From positions 62,001 to 126,000 of the forward strand of contig NZ_JAFFIX010000003.1 in NCBI RefSeq assembly GCF_016916835.1: DNA of 64,000 nucleotides. The letters are read 5' to 3'. Within the stretch, counting starts at the first letter, position 1; every line of letters begins with the position of its first letter. Both the position numbers and the translations under genes were made by a program. This stretch comes from Actinacidiphila bryophytorum (lineage in GTDB: Bacteria; Actinomycetota; Actinomycetes; Streptomycetales; Streptomycetaceae). The notes beneath the pieces are model-generated. The model was given only the letters and a program-made list of their open reading frames with translations, made no database searches and was not told the DNA's origin. Positions 15,840-22,913 of this stretch are shown here, one piece after another.

Positions 15840-16823
15840 ATGCGCGCAGCGATTCTGCAGGAGTTCGGTACGCCACTGGTCCTCAGGGAGATCGGTCGGC
15901 CCGAAGCCGGTCCGGGGCAGGTACTGGTCCGGATCGCGGCGAGCGGCGTGAACCCGCTGGACACCAAGATCCGGGCCGGCAAGGCCGCCCACGCCCGGCG
16001 CACGCTCCCGGCCGTCCTCGGCCTCGACCTGGCCGGCGTGGTCGAGGAGGCCGGTCCCGGCGTCGACGGCTTCGCGGCGGGTGACGAGGTCTTCGGCCTG
16101 ACCGGCGGGGTGGGCGACGTGCAGGGCTCCCTCGCCGAGTACGCGGCGGTCGACGCCCGTCTGCTCGCCCGCAAGCCGGCCGAGCTGTCCCTGCGCGAGG
16201 CCGCGGTCCTGCCCCTGGCCGTCATCACCGCGTGGGAGGGCCTGGTCGACCGCGCGGGCGTCCACGCTGCCCAGAAGGTCCTCGTCCACGGCGGCGCCGG
16301 TGGCATCGGCCACGTGGCCGTGCAGATCGCCCGCGCCCGCGGTGCCGAGGTGTACGCCACCGCCTCGCCCTCACGCCTGGACGACGTCCGGCGCCTGGGC
16401 GCCACCCCGATCGACCGCACCAGCACCACCGTGGACGAGTACGTCGCCGAGCACACCGGCGGCGAGGGCTTCGACGTCGTCTTCGACACCGTCGGCGGCC
16501 CCGTGCTCGACGCGTCCTTCACAGCGGTCCGCGTCTACACCGGCCACGTCGTGAGCGCCCTCGGCTGGGGGACGCACAACCTGGCACCCCTCTCCTTCCG
16601 CGGCGCGACCTACTCCGGCGTCTTCACCCTGCTGCCCCTGCTGACCGGGCGCGGCCGGGAGCACCACGGGGAGATCATGCGCGAGGCCGCCGCCCTCGCC
16701 GCCGCGGGAGCCCTCAAGCCCGACCTCGACCCGCGGCGCTTCACCCTCGACAGCGTCGCCGACGCCCACGCGGCCGTGGAAACGGGCTCGGCCCGGGCCA
16801 AGGTGGTCGTCGACATCGAGTGA
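15840..16823 (+). CDS. zinc-independent MDR-family NADP(H) quinone oxidoreductase
   Basis: A 327-aa medium-chain reductase: N-terminal GroES-like domain (VLVRIAASGVNPLDTKIR) and a nucleotide-binding domain with VLVHGGAGGIGHVAVQIA. The absence of structural and catalytic zinc Cys clusters, plus the GVNPLD motif, places it with quinone reductase/QOR enzymes. ATG 15840 has GGAAGGAGG 6 bases upstream. It stands alone; its neighbours are an SDR remnant and a convergent lanthipeptide synthetase gene. Substrate unknown. Confidence 0.9.
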   Translation: MRAAILQEFGTPLVLREIGRPEAGPGQVLVRIAASGVNPLDTKIRAGKAAHARRTLPAVLGLDLAGVVEEAGPGVDGFAAGDEVFGLTGGVGDVQGSLAEYAAVDARLLARKPAELSLREAAVLPLAVITAWEGLVDRAGVHAAQKVLVHGGAGGIGHVAVQIARARGAEVYATASPSRLDDVRRLGATPIDRTSTTVDEYVAEHTGGEGFDVVFDTVGGPVLDASFTAVRVYTGHVVSALGWGTHNLAPLSFRGATYSGVFTLLPLLTGRGREHHGEIMREAAALAAAGALKPDLDPRRFTLDSVADAHAAVETGSARAKVVVDIE

Positions 16824-16992
16824 CACCCGGGCCGCCAAGCGCCTCCTCACCCTCCCGCGCGACCCGCCGGGCCCCCTCGGTGCAGGTTTTCCGCCTGGCC
16901 GGCTCCGATGCCGGTGATGAGCGCGCGGGTCACCACAGCCGGCGGACTCGACCGCCCCTCCGAACGCTGTTCCGCCGGTGCGTGCCGATCGA

Positions 16993-19629
16993 TCACGGCC
17001 CCGCCGGCGGAGATGCACATTTCTGCAACCAGTCCGGAGAGATCACCGGCGCGGATGAGCCGTTGGCGGCCAGGGCGAGTTGGACGGCCGGGCCCGTGAA
17101 TCCGACCCACAGGTCGGGAGCGACGACCGCAGGCTGATCCGACGACCAGACCGTGGCGCCTTCGTATGCGTGGTGGAGCAGCCGGAGGATGCCGACCAGG
17201 TGCCCGATCCGGCGACTCGCCCGGGCACGGTGACCGGGGAGCGCACGAAGCATGCGCCACGTCTCCAGCATTCCCCCCACTCCGTGGCACATCGAGGGGT
17301 TGGCCAGGAACGGCATCGCACGGTCGAACTTCGTGGCAATCGACTCCACCATTGCCGTGTCCGGCACCGCCGAGGCATGGCCGGACTGAAGGAGGCACCA
17401 GAGGAAGCCGGCTGCTCCATGGCACCAGGTGTGTGCAGGCATGGTGCTGCCCGACACAGTTGCCCGGATGTTGGAGCCGTCGTCCGTCAGACCGTGCTCG
17501 GCGATGCTGTGCAGGGCTTCCCCTGCGAGCTGCACCGTGGCAGCACAACCCGTGGCGCCCCCCCAACCGGCGAGGGCCATCGCGATGCCCGCCGTGCCAT
17601 GGGCGGCCCCGACGTAGACGCCTCCGGAGGAGTCGTACTCGATGTTGGCCGGCCACCCGACCACTCCGTCGAATCTGCCCGCTGCTTTGTGGATGCGCCG
17701 CACCTGCTGCTCGACGAGACCGCTTCCCCAGCCAGTGCCGAGGACAGCGTCAAGCAGGCGTCCGGCCCATACGATGCCGGCAGCCCCGGAGAAGAGGTCG
17801 TAGTCGAGGATGCGGCTGGATGCCGCGTACTCGAATCGTCGCCGTGCCGCGTCCAGGAGGTCTGCTCGCCCCAGCAGTCGGCCCGCCACGGCAAGCGCTA
17901 CGGCCACACCGCTGTTCCCCGTGAACAGGCCGTGCGCCTTGACGGCGGCCGGGCGCTCGGCCAGCCACTCCGCTGCGCCCCTGATGTCATCGGTGAACTG
18001 CCCGATCCGCAGTGCCGTGTTCAGGGTGGCCAGTGAGACGAGGATTCCGGCGACGCCTCCGTTCAGCCCCTCGGACACATGGGCGTGTCGGCTGGGATCC
18101 CCCCAGTGATAGGTGCCGTCCCGGCCCACCCGGAACCGGCGGCTCGCCAAGCCCGCGCTCACCGCGGCGGCACGAGCCCAGCGCACGTCGAACGTGTCGA
18201 GGACTGCGTGCGGAGCCGCGGCGGACTCCGCCTGCAGGGCGGGAAGCGCGTCTTTGAGCCGTTGGGTCAGATCTCTGGCTGTCGGTCGGCGCTCCGCGTC
18301 CGGGCTGTGGCACTCCTTCACGAGCGAGGCGGCCGTCCGCAATCGATAGTGGCGCAACAGGCCGATCTGGCGCCCGGCGTTGTTCCGCTGCGGCAGTCCG
18401 CCCGGGCATTGCCCCAGCACCGCATGGGTGATGCAGGATCCGAGGCTGTAGACGTCGTACGGCGGCCTGACCGTGGCGTGCACCCCTTCAGGCGCCACGT
18501 ACGCGGGCGTGCCGACGGGAATCGGCTTCTCCGTCCCGGACGGCGCGGCCAGTTCGAGGTCGACGAGCCGAAGGGCGTCCGGGCCGAGGCGTGTGTTGGA
18601 CAGTTTCAGATCCCGGTGCACGAGGCCTTGCGCGTGGAGCCTCGCCACTGTCTCGGCGAGATCGGGCAGTTGCTCCAGGCGCCGCTGCGCAGGAAACCGC
18701 TCCAGCCTGAGCCCGCCTCCGTCGGTCACCACGAGACACCCGGCCTCCGGGTCGTGGGCCACGAGCTCGTGCGCGATGCCTGATCCACGCAGACGGAGCA
18801 GAACGAGCCGTTCGTTGTCGAGCCGGCTGATGGCGTCATTGCCGAACTCGTCACCCTCGACCCCGCGGAACCTTCGCCGGATGACGATCAGCGTGCCATC
18901 GGAGACACGGAGCCCCAGGTCCACGCGGCCGCGGTGGTCCGCTGCCAGTGCTTTGAGCGGGAAGTACGCGACACCGTCGATCTCGACCAGTGCACCCGGA
19001 GACGCTGGTCCGCGGGCGGCTGCGGGGCGGACCGGCAAAGTCGCCCAGCGGGGCTGATTCCCCTGGGTGGTTCGCACGTCGGGGTGCAACTCCCCGTTCG
19101 GTGTCCGCAGGGCCGGGTGAATGACGCCGGTGGTGTCGGTTACCGATCCGGTGCCCATGAAGGCGCCGTAGCGGACGAACAGGGCGCCGCCCGACCCCAC
19201 CGGGACGTCGGAGGGAACGGCAGGCGAACGCAGGGGGCGCCAGGCCGCGTCCAGTCGGTCGACAAGACCGGCCAGAACCTCGTCGGATACCGGATAGGCC
19301 GTGACGATCTTGCCTACCTGGGAGCGCCCGGCGAGTCCGGCGTTGAGCCGGATGACGGTGCTGACATCGGCCGCCACTTTGAAGGTCGTACCGGTCTCCA
19401 CCAATCGGGGGAGGACGATCTCGACCAGATCGAGGACGTCGGTCGCAGCGGCGGAGACATGGAGTTTCCACCCCTGCACCGGCAGGGTCCCGGGCGACGA
19501 GAACTCCTGCCAGGTGATAGGGGTACCGCCGCTCGTCATGGTCCGCCATCCCTGCGGGAGGCGGGCGGTGAAGGCCTGGAGGGCGGTTCCGTACTCGACG
19601 TGGAGTTGCTCGCCGGACGGCACTCTCAT
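16993..19629 (-). CDS. LanL-type (class IV-like) lanthipeptide synthetase
   Basis: An 878-aa three-domain enzyme. Residues about 45-140 form the phospho-Ser/Thr lyase domain (GWKLHVSA, FKVAAD, VGKIVTAYP). Residues about 215-460 form a kinase domain with HRDLKLSN (Asp340, Lys342, Asn345) and DLE in place of DFG. Residues about 480-870 form a LanC-like cyclase: His677 in AHGTAG, Cys736 in TWCHGAAG and Cys781-His782 in MCHGVGG. All zinc ligands are present, which separates class IV (LanL) from class III (LanKC) enzymes, so thioether rings are expected. ATG 19629 has AGAAGAGGG upstream. The precursor gene ends 80 bases before it on the same strand; no transporter or protease gene is adjacent. Confidence 0.88.
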   Translation of the reverse strand: MRVPSGEQLHVEYGTALQAFTARLPQGWRTMTSGGTPITWQEFSSPGTLPVQGWKLHVSAAATDVLDLVEIVLPRLVETGTTFKVAADVSTVIRLNAGLAGRSQVGKIVTAYPVSDEVLAGLVDRLDAAWRPLRSPAVPSDVPVGSGGALFVRYGAFMGTGSVTDTTGVIHPALRTPNGELHPDVRTTQGNQPRWATLPVRPAAARGPASPGALVEIDGVAYFPLKALAADHRGRVDLGLRVSDGTLIVIRRRFRGVEGDEFGNDAISRLDNERLVLLRLRGSGIAHELVAHDPEAGCLVVTDGGGLRLERFPAQRRLEQLPDLAETVARLHAQGLVHRDLKLSNTRLGPDALRLVDLELAAPSGTEKPIPVGTPAYVAPEGVHATVRPPYDVYSLGSCITHAVLGQCPGGLPQRNNAGRQIGLLRHYRLRTAASLVKECHSPDAERRPTARDLTQRLKDALPALQAESAAAPHAVLDTFDVRWARAAAVSAGLASRRFRVGRDGTYHWGDPSRHAHVSEGLNGGVAGILVSLATLNTALRIGQFTDDIRGAAEWLAERPAAVKAHGLFTGNSGVAVALAVAGRLLGRADLLDAARRRFEYAASSRILDYDLFSGAAGIVWAGRLLDAVLGTGWGSGLVEQQVRRIHKAAGRFDGVVGWPANIEYDSSGGVYVGAAHGTAGIAMALAGWGGATGCAATVQLAGEALHSIAEHGLTDDGSNIRATVSGSTMPAHTWCHGAAGFLWCLLQSGHASAVPDTAMVESIATKFDRAMPFLANPSMCHGVGGMLETWRMLRALPGHRARASRRIGHLVGILRLLHHAYEGATVWSSDQPAVVAPDLWVGFTGPAVQLALAANGSSAPVISPDWLQKCASPPAGP

Positions 19630-19709
19630 CGCCCTCTTCTCGTCCGTACCTTGCTTCTGACCGGTGGCCCTCAGCCCGGAGGAACAACCATCCGCCCCGG
19701 GCGCTGCTC

Positions 19710-20003
19710 CTAGACCCCGATACGCAGGGTCGTGCAGATCTCACTGAGGAAACAGGTAATGTGACAGGCGATTTCATCGGCTCCGTCGACACCGCTCGAC
19801 TGCAGGAGCAACCGCTGGAGATCCACCGCCAGACCGCGATCGGCCAGCACCACCTCGGGATTCTGCGTGAAACGCTCCCTGAGTGCAGGATCGCCCTCAA
19901 GCTCCTCGTTGAACTGCTTGACGAATTCGCGAACCGCACCCTCGTCGGGCATGATCGCGGCGCGTTCAACCTGGACTCTGAATTCTGGGTCCTGCAAACT
20001 CAT
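19710..20003 (-). CDS. lanthipeptide precursor peptide
   Basis: A 97-aa peptide directly upstream of the synthetase gene. The leader is acidic and helical (EFVKQFNEELEGDPALRERF, then NPEVVLADRGL), somewhat like Nif11-type leaders. The C-terminal part from about residue 69 is the likely core: Ser69, Ser70, Thr83, Ser87, Thr91 and Thr92 can be dehydrated, and Cys80, Cys84 and Cys90 can form up to three thioether rings. ATG 20003 is chosen because AAAGGTG lies about 9 bases upstream; reading from 20129 adds Pro/Arg-rich residues unlike a leader. No double-Gly cleavage site is evident, so leader removal would need a protease encoded elsewhere. Confidence 0.8.
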   Translation of the reverse strand: MSLQDPEFRVQVERAAIMPDEGAVREFVKQFNEELEGDPALRERFTQNPEVVLADRGLAVDLQRLLLQSSGVDGADEIACHITCFLSEICTTLRIGV

Positions 20004-20311
20004 TTTGCGGGCACCTTTCGGCGGGTCGTATGACGGACCGCCGTATGCGGCCATTGCGACGGTACCCGGTTCGCGGGGTTGCGATTCCCGCGCAAGCGGG
20101 TGAATCAGATATTCACGCACCCGGCGCAAGCCGCGGTCTGCCGCAGTAGGGACGCCGCCGCAGGGGGCGCCTACGTCTTCGGTGGCAGGGGCGGTTTATA
20201 CCGGGCTGCCGGCTCGCCGATGACGATTACGCCTTCGCATCCTGTCGTGCCGTCGCCATTACGTGATCACTGGCAAACAGCTGCCGCGGGCCGCGTCCGG
20301 GTGCGGGCACG
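20004..20311. promoter_or_regulatory. upstream region of the lanthipeptide operon
   Basis: About 308 bases without a gene. It should carry the promoter of the precursor-synthetase operon (minus strand). The only structure seen is an imperfect dyad GATTCCCGC-GCAA-GCGGGTGAATC at 20082-20106, about 80-100 bases upstream of the precursor start. Confidence 0.35.
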
Positions 20312-20349
20312 AAGACCCCGCTCCAGCGGGTGGCCGGGGGCGGGGTCTT
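20312..20349 (-). terminator. tRNA-type terminator left of the distal att copy
   Basis: AAGACCCCGC and GCGGGGTCTT arms flank a GC-rich loop. Read on the minus strand it follows the truncated tRNA-Arg 3' end at 20370 by about 20 bases, the position of a tRNA terminator. I infer it is the original terminator of the chromosomal tRNA, left at the far side of the island after integration. Confidence 0.65.
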
Positions 20350-20367
20350 GGCACACTTGCACAGTAG

Positions 20368-20415
20368 TGTGCCCCCGGCGGGATTTGAATCTGTGCACGC
20401 GGCTCCGGAGGCCGT
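20368..20415 (-). repeat. distal att-like copy of the tRNA-Arg(CCG) 3' part
   Basis: 48 bases matching the 3' half of tRNA-Arg(CCG) (anticodon stem-loop, T-arm, acceptor end) with five mismatches compared with 53616-53663. The 5' half is absent, so this is not a functional tRNA. Same orientation as the intact gene, as expected for an attachment site left at the far end of an element inserted at the tRNA 3' end. Confidence 0.75.
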
Positions 20416-20820
20416 AACCTGGCAGAAAGTTACCGCAGGTCAGCGGACGTGACCCCGTATCTGACGCCTCGTTGGCTCTCTTGGCCCACGGATGGCGCAC
20501 AGCTAGTGGAAGACCTTTTTGCCCTTTCGTCCCCGTGCTTGGGCTCCGGGCTGGCAGGAGCCCATTGATGGAAGGATTCCATGGGCGGTCGTGGTCCATG
20601 CGGTTGGCGTGTGGCGTGATGGAGTGCAGGGGGCGCGCACGGGGTGGTGGGTCTGCCCCGGTCGGGCGGTCACGTCCGCTGGAGTGGTGTATCGACGGCC
20701 ACTCGGTGATCTCGTCTGTGATGCTATGCGGTGAGTTCGGTGGGCAGGTCGGTCTCGTGGTTTTCTGACTCGATCGGGAGTGTTCAATGATCGGCGGATC
20801 CGTGATCAAGGAGACGCCAG
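20416..20820. other. non-coding stretch between att copy and transposase remnant
   Basis: About 400 bases with lower GC than the surroundings and no convincing gene. The last 60 bases look like the leader of the transposase remnant that follows, with GGAGACGCC just before its ATG. I could not identify terminal inverted repeats. Confidence 0.4.
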
Positions 20821-20994
20821 ATGAGCGACACCACCATCGAGCAGATACCAGGCGGCGAGGCGGCGGTGGAGGCCGTGCCGGCGAGTGACGAGCAGCTGGT
20901 CGAGATGCTCGTGGACCGGGCCCGCTGCGAGGGCCTGCAGCTGACCGGGGAGGGCGGGCTGCTCCAGCAGCTGACGAAGCGTGTGCTGATCCGG
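20821..20994 (+). pseudogene. IS256-family transposase, N-terminal remnant
   Basis: MSDTTIEQIPGGEAAVEAVP ... DEQLVEMLVDRARCEGLQL ... TGEGGLLQQLTKRVL is the N-terminus of the Mutator/IS256 transposases common in Streptomyces. After LTKRVL (20994) the similarity stops and the frame ends at 21037-21039, so the DDE catalytic domain is missing. It marks deletion or recombination next to the left island boundary. Confidence 0.75.
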
Positions 20995-21078
20995 TTTGCG
21001 GGGGGCACGCCAGGGAAACGTCCAGGCGCTGGTCGGTGACCATACAGTGAGACGGGCCTGGGGCTCGGGTTCGTCGAG

Positions 21079-21378
21079 GTGATGGTCCTGGAGTTCGACC
21101 GGATGGCATCCTCCCTGGCGCGTGTCGTCGTGGGCGTGGCCATCCATCAGGATCGGGGCAGGAAGACCTTCGGCGACATATCGAACGCCAAGGTGGTTGT
21201 TGTCGAGCGCTACGAGGAGTTGCTGGTGGACGACTTGGCGCAGGTCGCCGGGTCCACCGCCGCGACCGTCGCGGAGTTCACCAGGAATGCTTCCGGAGGG
21301 TGGGGACTTCGCGAGATGGTCCGCGGGTTCGACAGCGATCCACTCGCCTTCGCCGGGCAGATGGGCAGCGTCCGGTAG
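21079..21378 (+). CDS. hypothetical protein, 99 aa
   Basis: Predicted MMVLEFDRMASSLARVVVGV ... ERYEELLVDDLAQVAG ... to GQMGSVR. It has plausible hydrophobic and charged patterning but no family I recognise and no clear ribosome binding site. It lies just after the transposase remnant, in DNA with mixed codon use, and may be a fragment. The next 319 bases (21379-21697) show no gene. Confidence 0.3.
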   Translation: MMVLEFDRMASSLARVVVGVAIHQDRGRKTFGDISNAKVVVVERYEELLVDDLAQVAGSTAATVAEFTRNASGGWGLREMVRGFDSDPLAFAGQMGSVR

Positions 21379-21697
21379 GCGCCGCCGAAGACCGCGACCG
21401 CTGTGGCGGAGCCGGGTGACGGGCGCCGCCGACCGCTGGTACTACCGGTCGGGCGGTGCCGCCGATCGCGGGCCGAACGAGTGGACTGCCGGGTTGCTTC
21501 GTCGCGGAGCTCGGCTCTCCGGGCCAGCGAACTTCTCGTCCCGGCAGGGAACGAGGTGACCTTGTCCGGGCGCGTCGAGGTCATCGCATATGGTGCCCGC
21601 AGTCCGCATTCTGTAGTGACGGGGCTTGGCAGATCACCCGCGAGACCGAAGATGGATGCCCTCGCGTTGCGCACAGCGGCGCCGCTCCCCGGAAGCC

Positions 21698-22219
21698 TTA
21701 CCGGGCGGGGATGACGGCGGAGAGGTGTACGAGTCCGGTGACCCCGAACTGGAGCATCAGTGCGAGCGTGTGGGCGTTGGCCACGCCGTGCAGATGGGTC
21801 AGGCGGACGGAGGGCCCGGATTTCCCGAAGGTCACTGTGCTGTCGGGCTCCAGCAGGATTCCTGCGCTGGTCATCGAGCCGCTGGCCGGCGCGCCGGCGC
21901 GGCCGGTCAGTACTCCGCGGCCACCGTCGGGGGTTGCGACCATGTCGAGGTGTTCGGGAACGCTGCTGCCGTTGTGGACTGTCATGCTCAGAGTGCCCGA
22001 GCCTGATGGGTCAAGGTGGGCGACGGCGCCGGTGATGCTCAGACTGACGCCCGGCTCCTCGACGGTGACCTGTCCGGGGGCGGCGGAGATGCCGTTTGGC
22101 GCGGTCGCGGTGGCGGAGGCGGCGTGCGTACACGCCGTGGCCAGCGCGGTCAGGGCTGCGGCCGTGCCTGCCCAGCGGGCGATGCGGGCGGTGCGCTGCG
22201 CTGCGGGGAGGGTCCTCAT
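21698..22219 (-). CDS. PCuAC-like copper-chaperone lipoprotein
   Basis: A 173-aa exported protein. The signal peptide ends in a lipobox, ALTALATAC, with Cys about residue 24. The mature part follows the PCuAC/DUF461 fold pattern: GTLSMTVHNGSSVPEHLDMV, then LLEPDSTVTFG and a C-terminal LALMLQFGVTGLVHLSAVI. The Met/His copper ligands of typical PCuAC proteins are not conserved; HLDM and HLH remain, so metal binding is uncertain. ATG 22219 is chosen because longer versions lack a signal peptide start. Its 5' end abuts a TTTGCAT-type box shared with the MarR/ClC promoter, so co-regulation is likely. Confidence 0.6.
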   Translation of the reverse strand: MRTLPAAQRTARIARWAGTAAALTALATACTHAASATATAPNGISAAPGQVTVEEPGVSLSITGAVAHLDPSGSGTLSMTVHNGSSVPEHLDMVATPDGGRGVLTGRAGAPASGSMTSAGILLEPDSTVTFGKSGPSVRLTHLHGVANAHTLALMLQFGVTGLVHLSAVIPAR

Positions 22220-22220
22220 C

Positions 22221-22236
22221 TTTGCATGATGCCAAA
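22221..22236 (-). promoter_or_regulatory. MarR-type box upstream of the PCuAC-like gene
   Basis: TTTGCATGATGCCAAA is an imperfect dyad two bases before the start codon. It resembles the two TTGC-N5-GCAA boxes between the MarR and ClC genes. Confidence 0.45.
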
Positions 22237-22301
22237 CTCGACGGGATGACCGGTCGCCCCCCCAGGGGGCTGACTCGCGCGGCCGAGGCGGTGGGGAGGT
22301 G

Positions 22302-22814
22302 TCACCAGCCCACGTCCACGCCCGCATTGCGGTGCGCGAGAGGCTCCCCTCCCGCGTCGGTGAAGGTCTGCAGGGCCTTGACCAGTCCTGCCCGCTGGCT
22401 GCGGGGCATGGCGGCGACGATGCGGGCGATCTCGGTGCGGCGGCGTTCGGTCGCCTGGCGTACGGTGCTGCGCCCTGTCGATGTGAGAGTGATCAGGATC
22501 TCGCGGCGGTTGCCGGGGTTGGGGGCGCGGTCCAGCATGCCGGCTGCGGCCAACCGGTCGACCATCCGCATGGCGGTGGACGGGATGACGTCCAGGTGTT
22601 CGCCGAGCCGGGAGATGTTCATCGCGCCTCGGCTTTCGAGGACGACGAGCATGCGGAACTGGGGGAGTGTCAGGGTCTCTTCGACCGCGGCCAGTGAGCG
22701 TGCCGATACCGACACCAGGAGCCGGGATGCGGTGAGGACGGCGGTGACCACCTCGTCCGCCGGGTCGGATACGGGCGGCACGGTGTCGTCCGTGGCGGGT
22801 GCACGCTTGGGCAT
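22302..22814 (-). CDS. MarR-family transcriptional regulator (first paralogue)
   Basis: A 170-aa winged-helix regulator: TLPQFRMLVVLESRG, then SRLGEHLDVIPSTAMRMVDR (recognition helix) and the wing NRREILITLTSTG. It is closely similar over its length to the second MarR at 26259 (shared TLPQFRMLV, PSTAMRM, GRSTV.QATERRR.EIARIV), so one probably arose by duplication. It diverges from the ClC gene with two TTGC-N5-GCAA dyads between, the expected arrangement for autoregulation and control of the channel gene. No Cys-based redox motif is seen. Confidence 0.9.
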   Translation of the reverse strand: MPKRAPATDDTVPPVSDPADEVVTAVLTASRLLVSVSARSLAAVEETLTLPQFRMLVVLESRGAMNISRLGEHLDVIPSTAMRMVDRLAAAGMLDRAPNPGNRREILITLTSTGRSTVRQATERRRTEIARIVAAMPRSQRAGLVKALQTFTDAGGEPLAHRNAGVDVGW

Positions 22815-22875
22815 GGGGTCTTTCTACCGTTTCCACGGCCCCGGCGGGTACCGGCAGCCGTGCGGCCGAGTGGGC

Positions 22876-22912
22876 TTTGCATAGAGCAATGGTTTGTATT
22901 GCATAATGCAAA
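22876..22912. promoter_or_regulatory. twin TTGC-N5-GCAA operators between MarR and ClC genes
   Basis: TTGCATAGAGCAA (22877-22889) and TTGCATAATGCAA (22899-22911) are dyads of the same form spaced 22 bases apart, about two helical turns. The second ends three bases before the ClC ATG at 22914. The likely ligand is the divergent MarR protein. The ClC transcript has no visible ribosome binding site, so it may be leaderless. Confidence 0.65.
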
Positions 22913-22913
22913 T

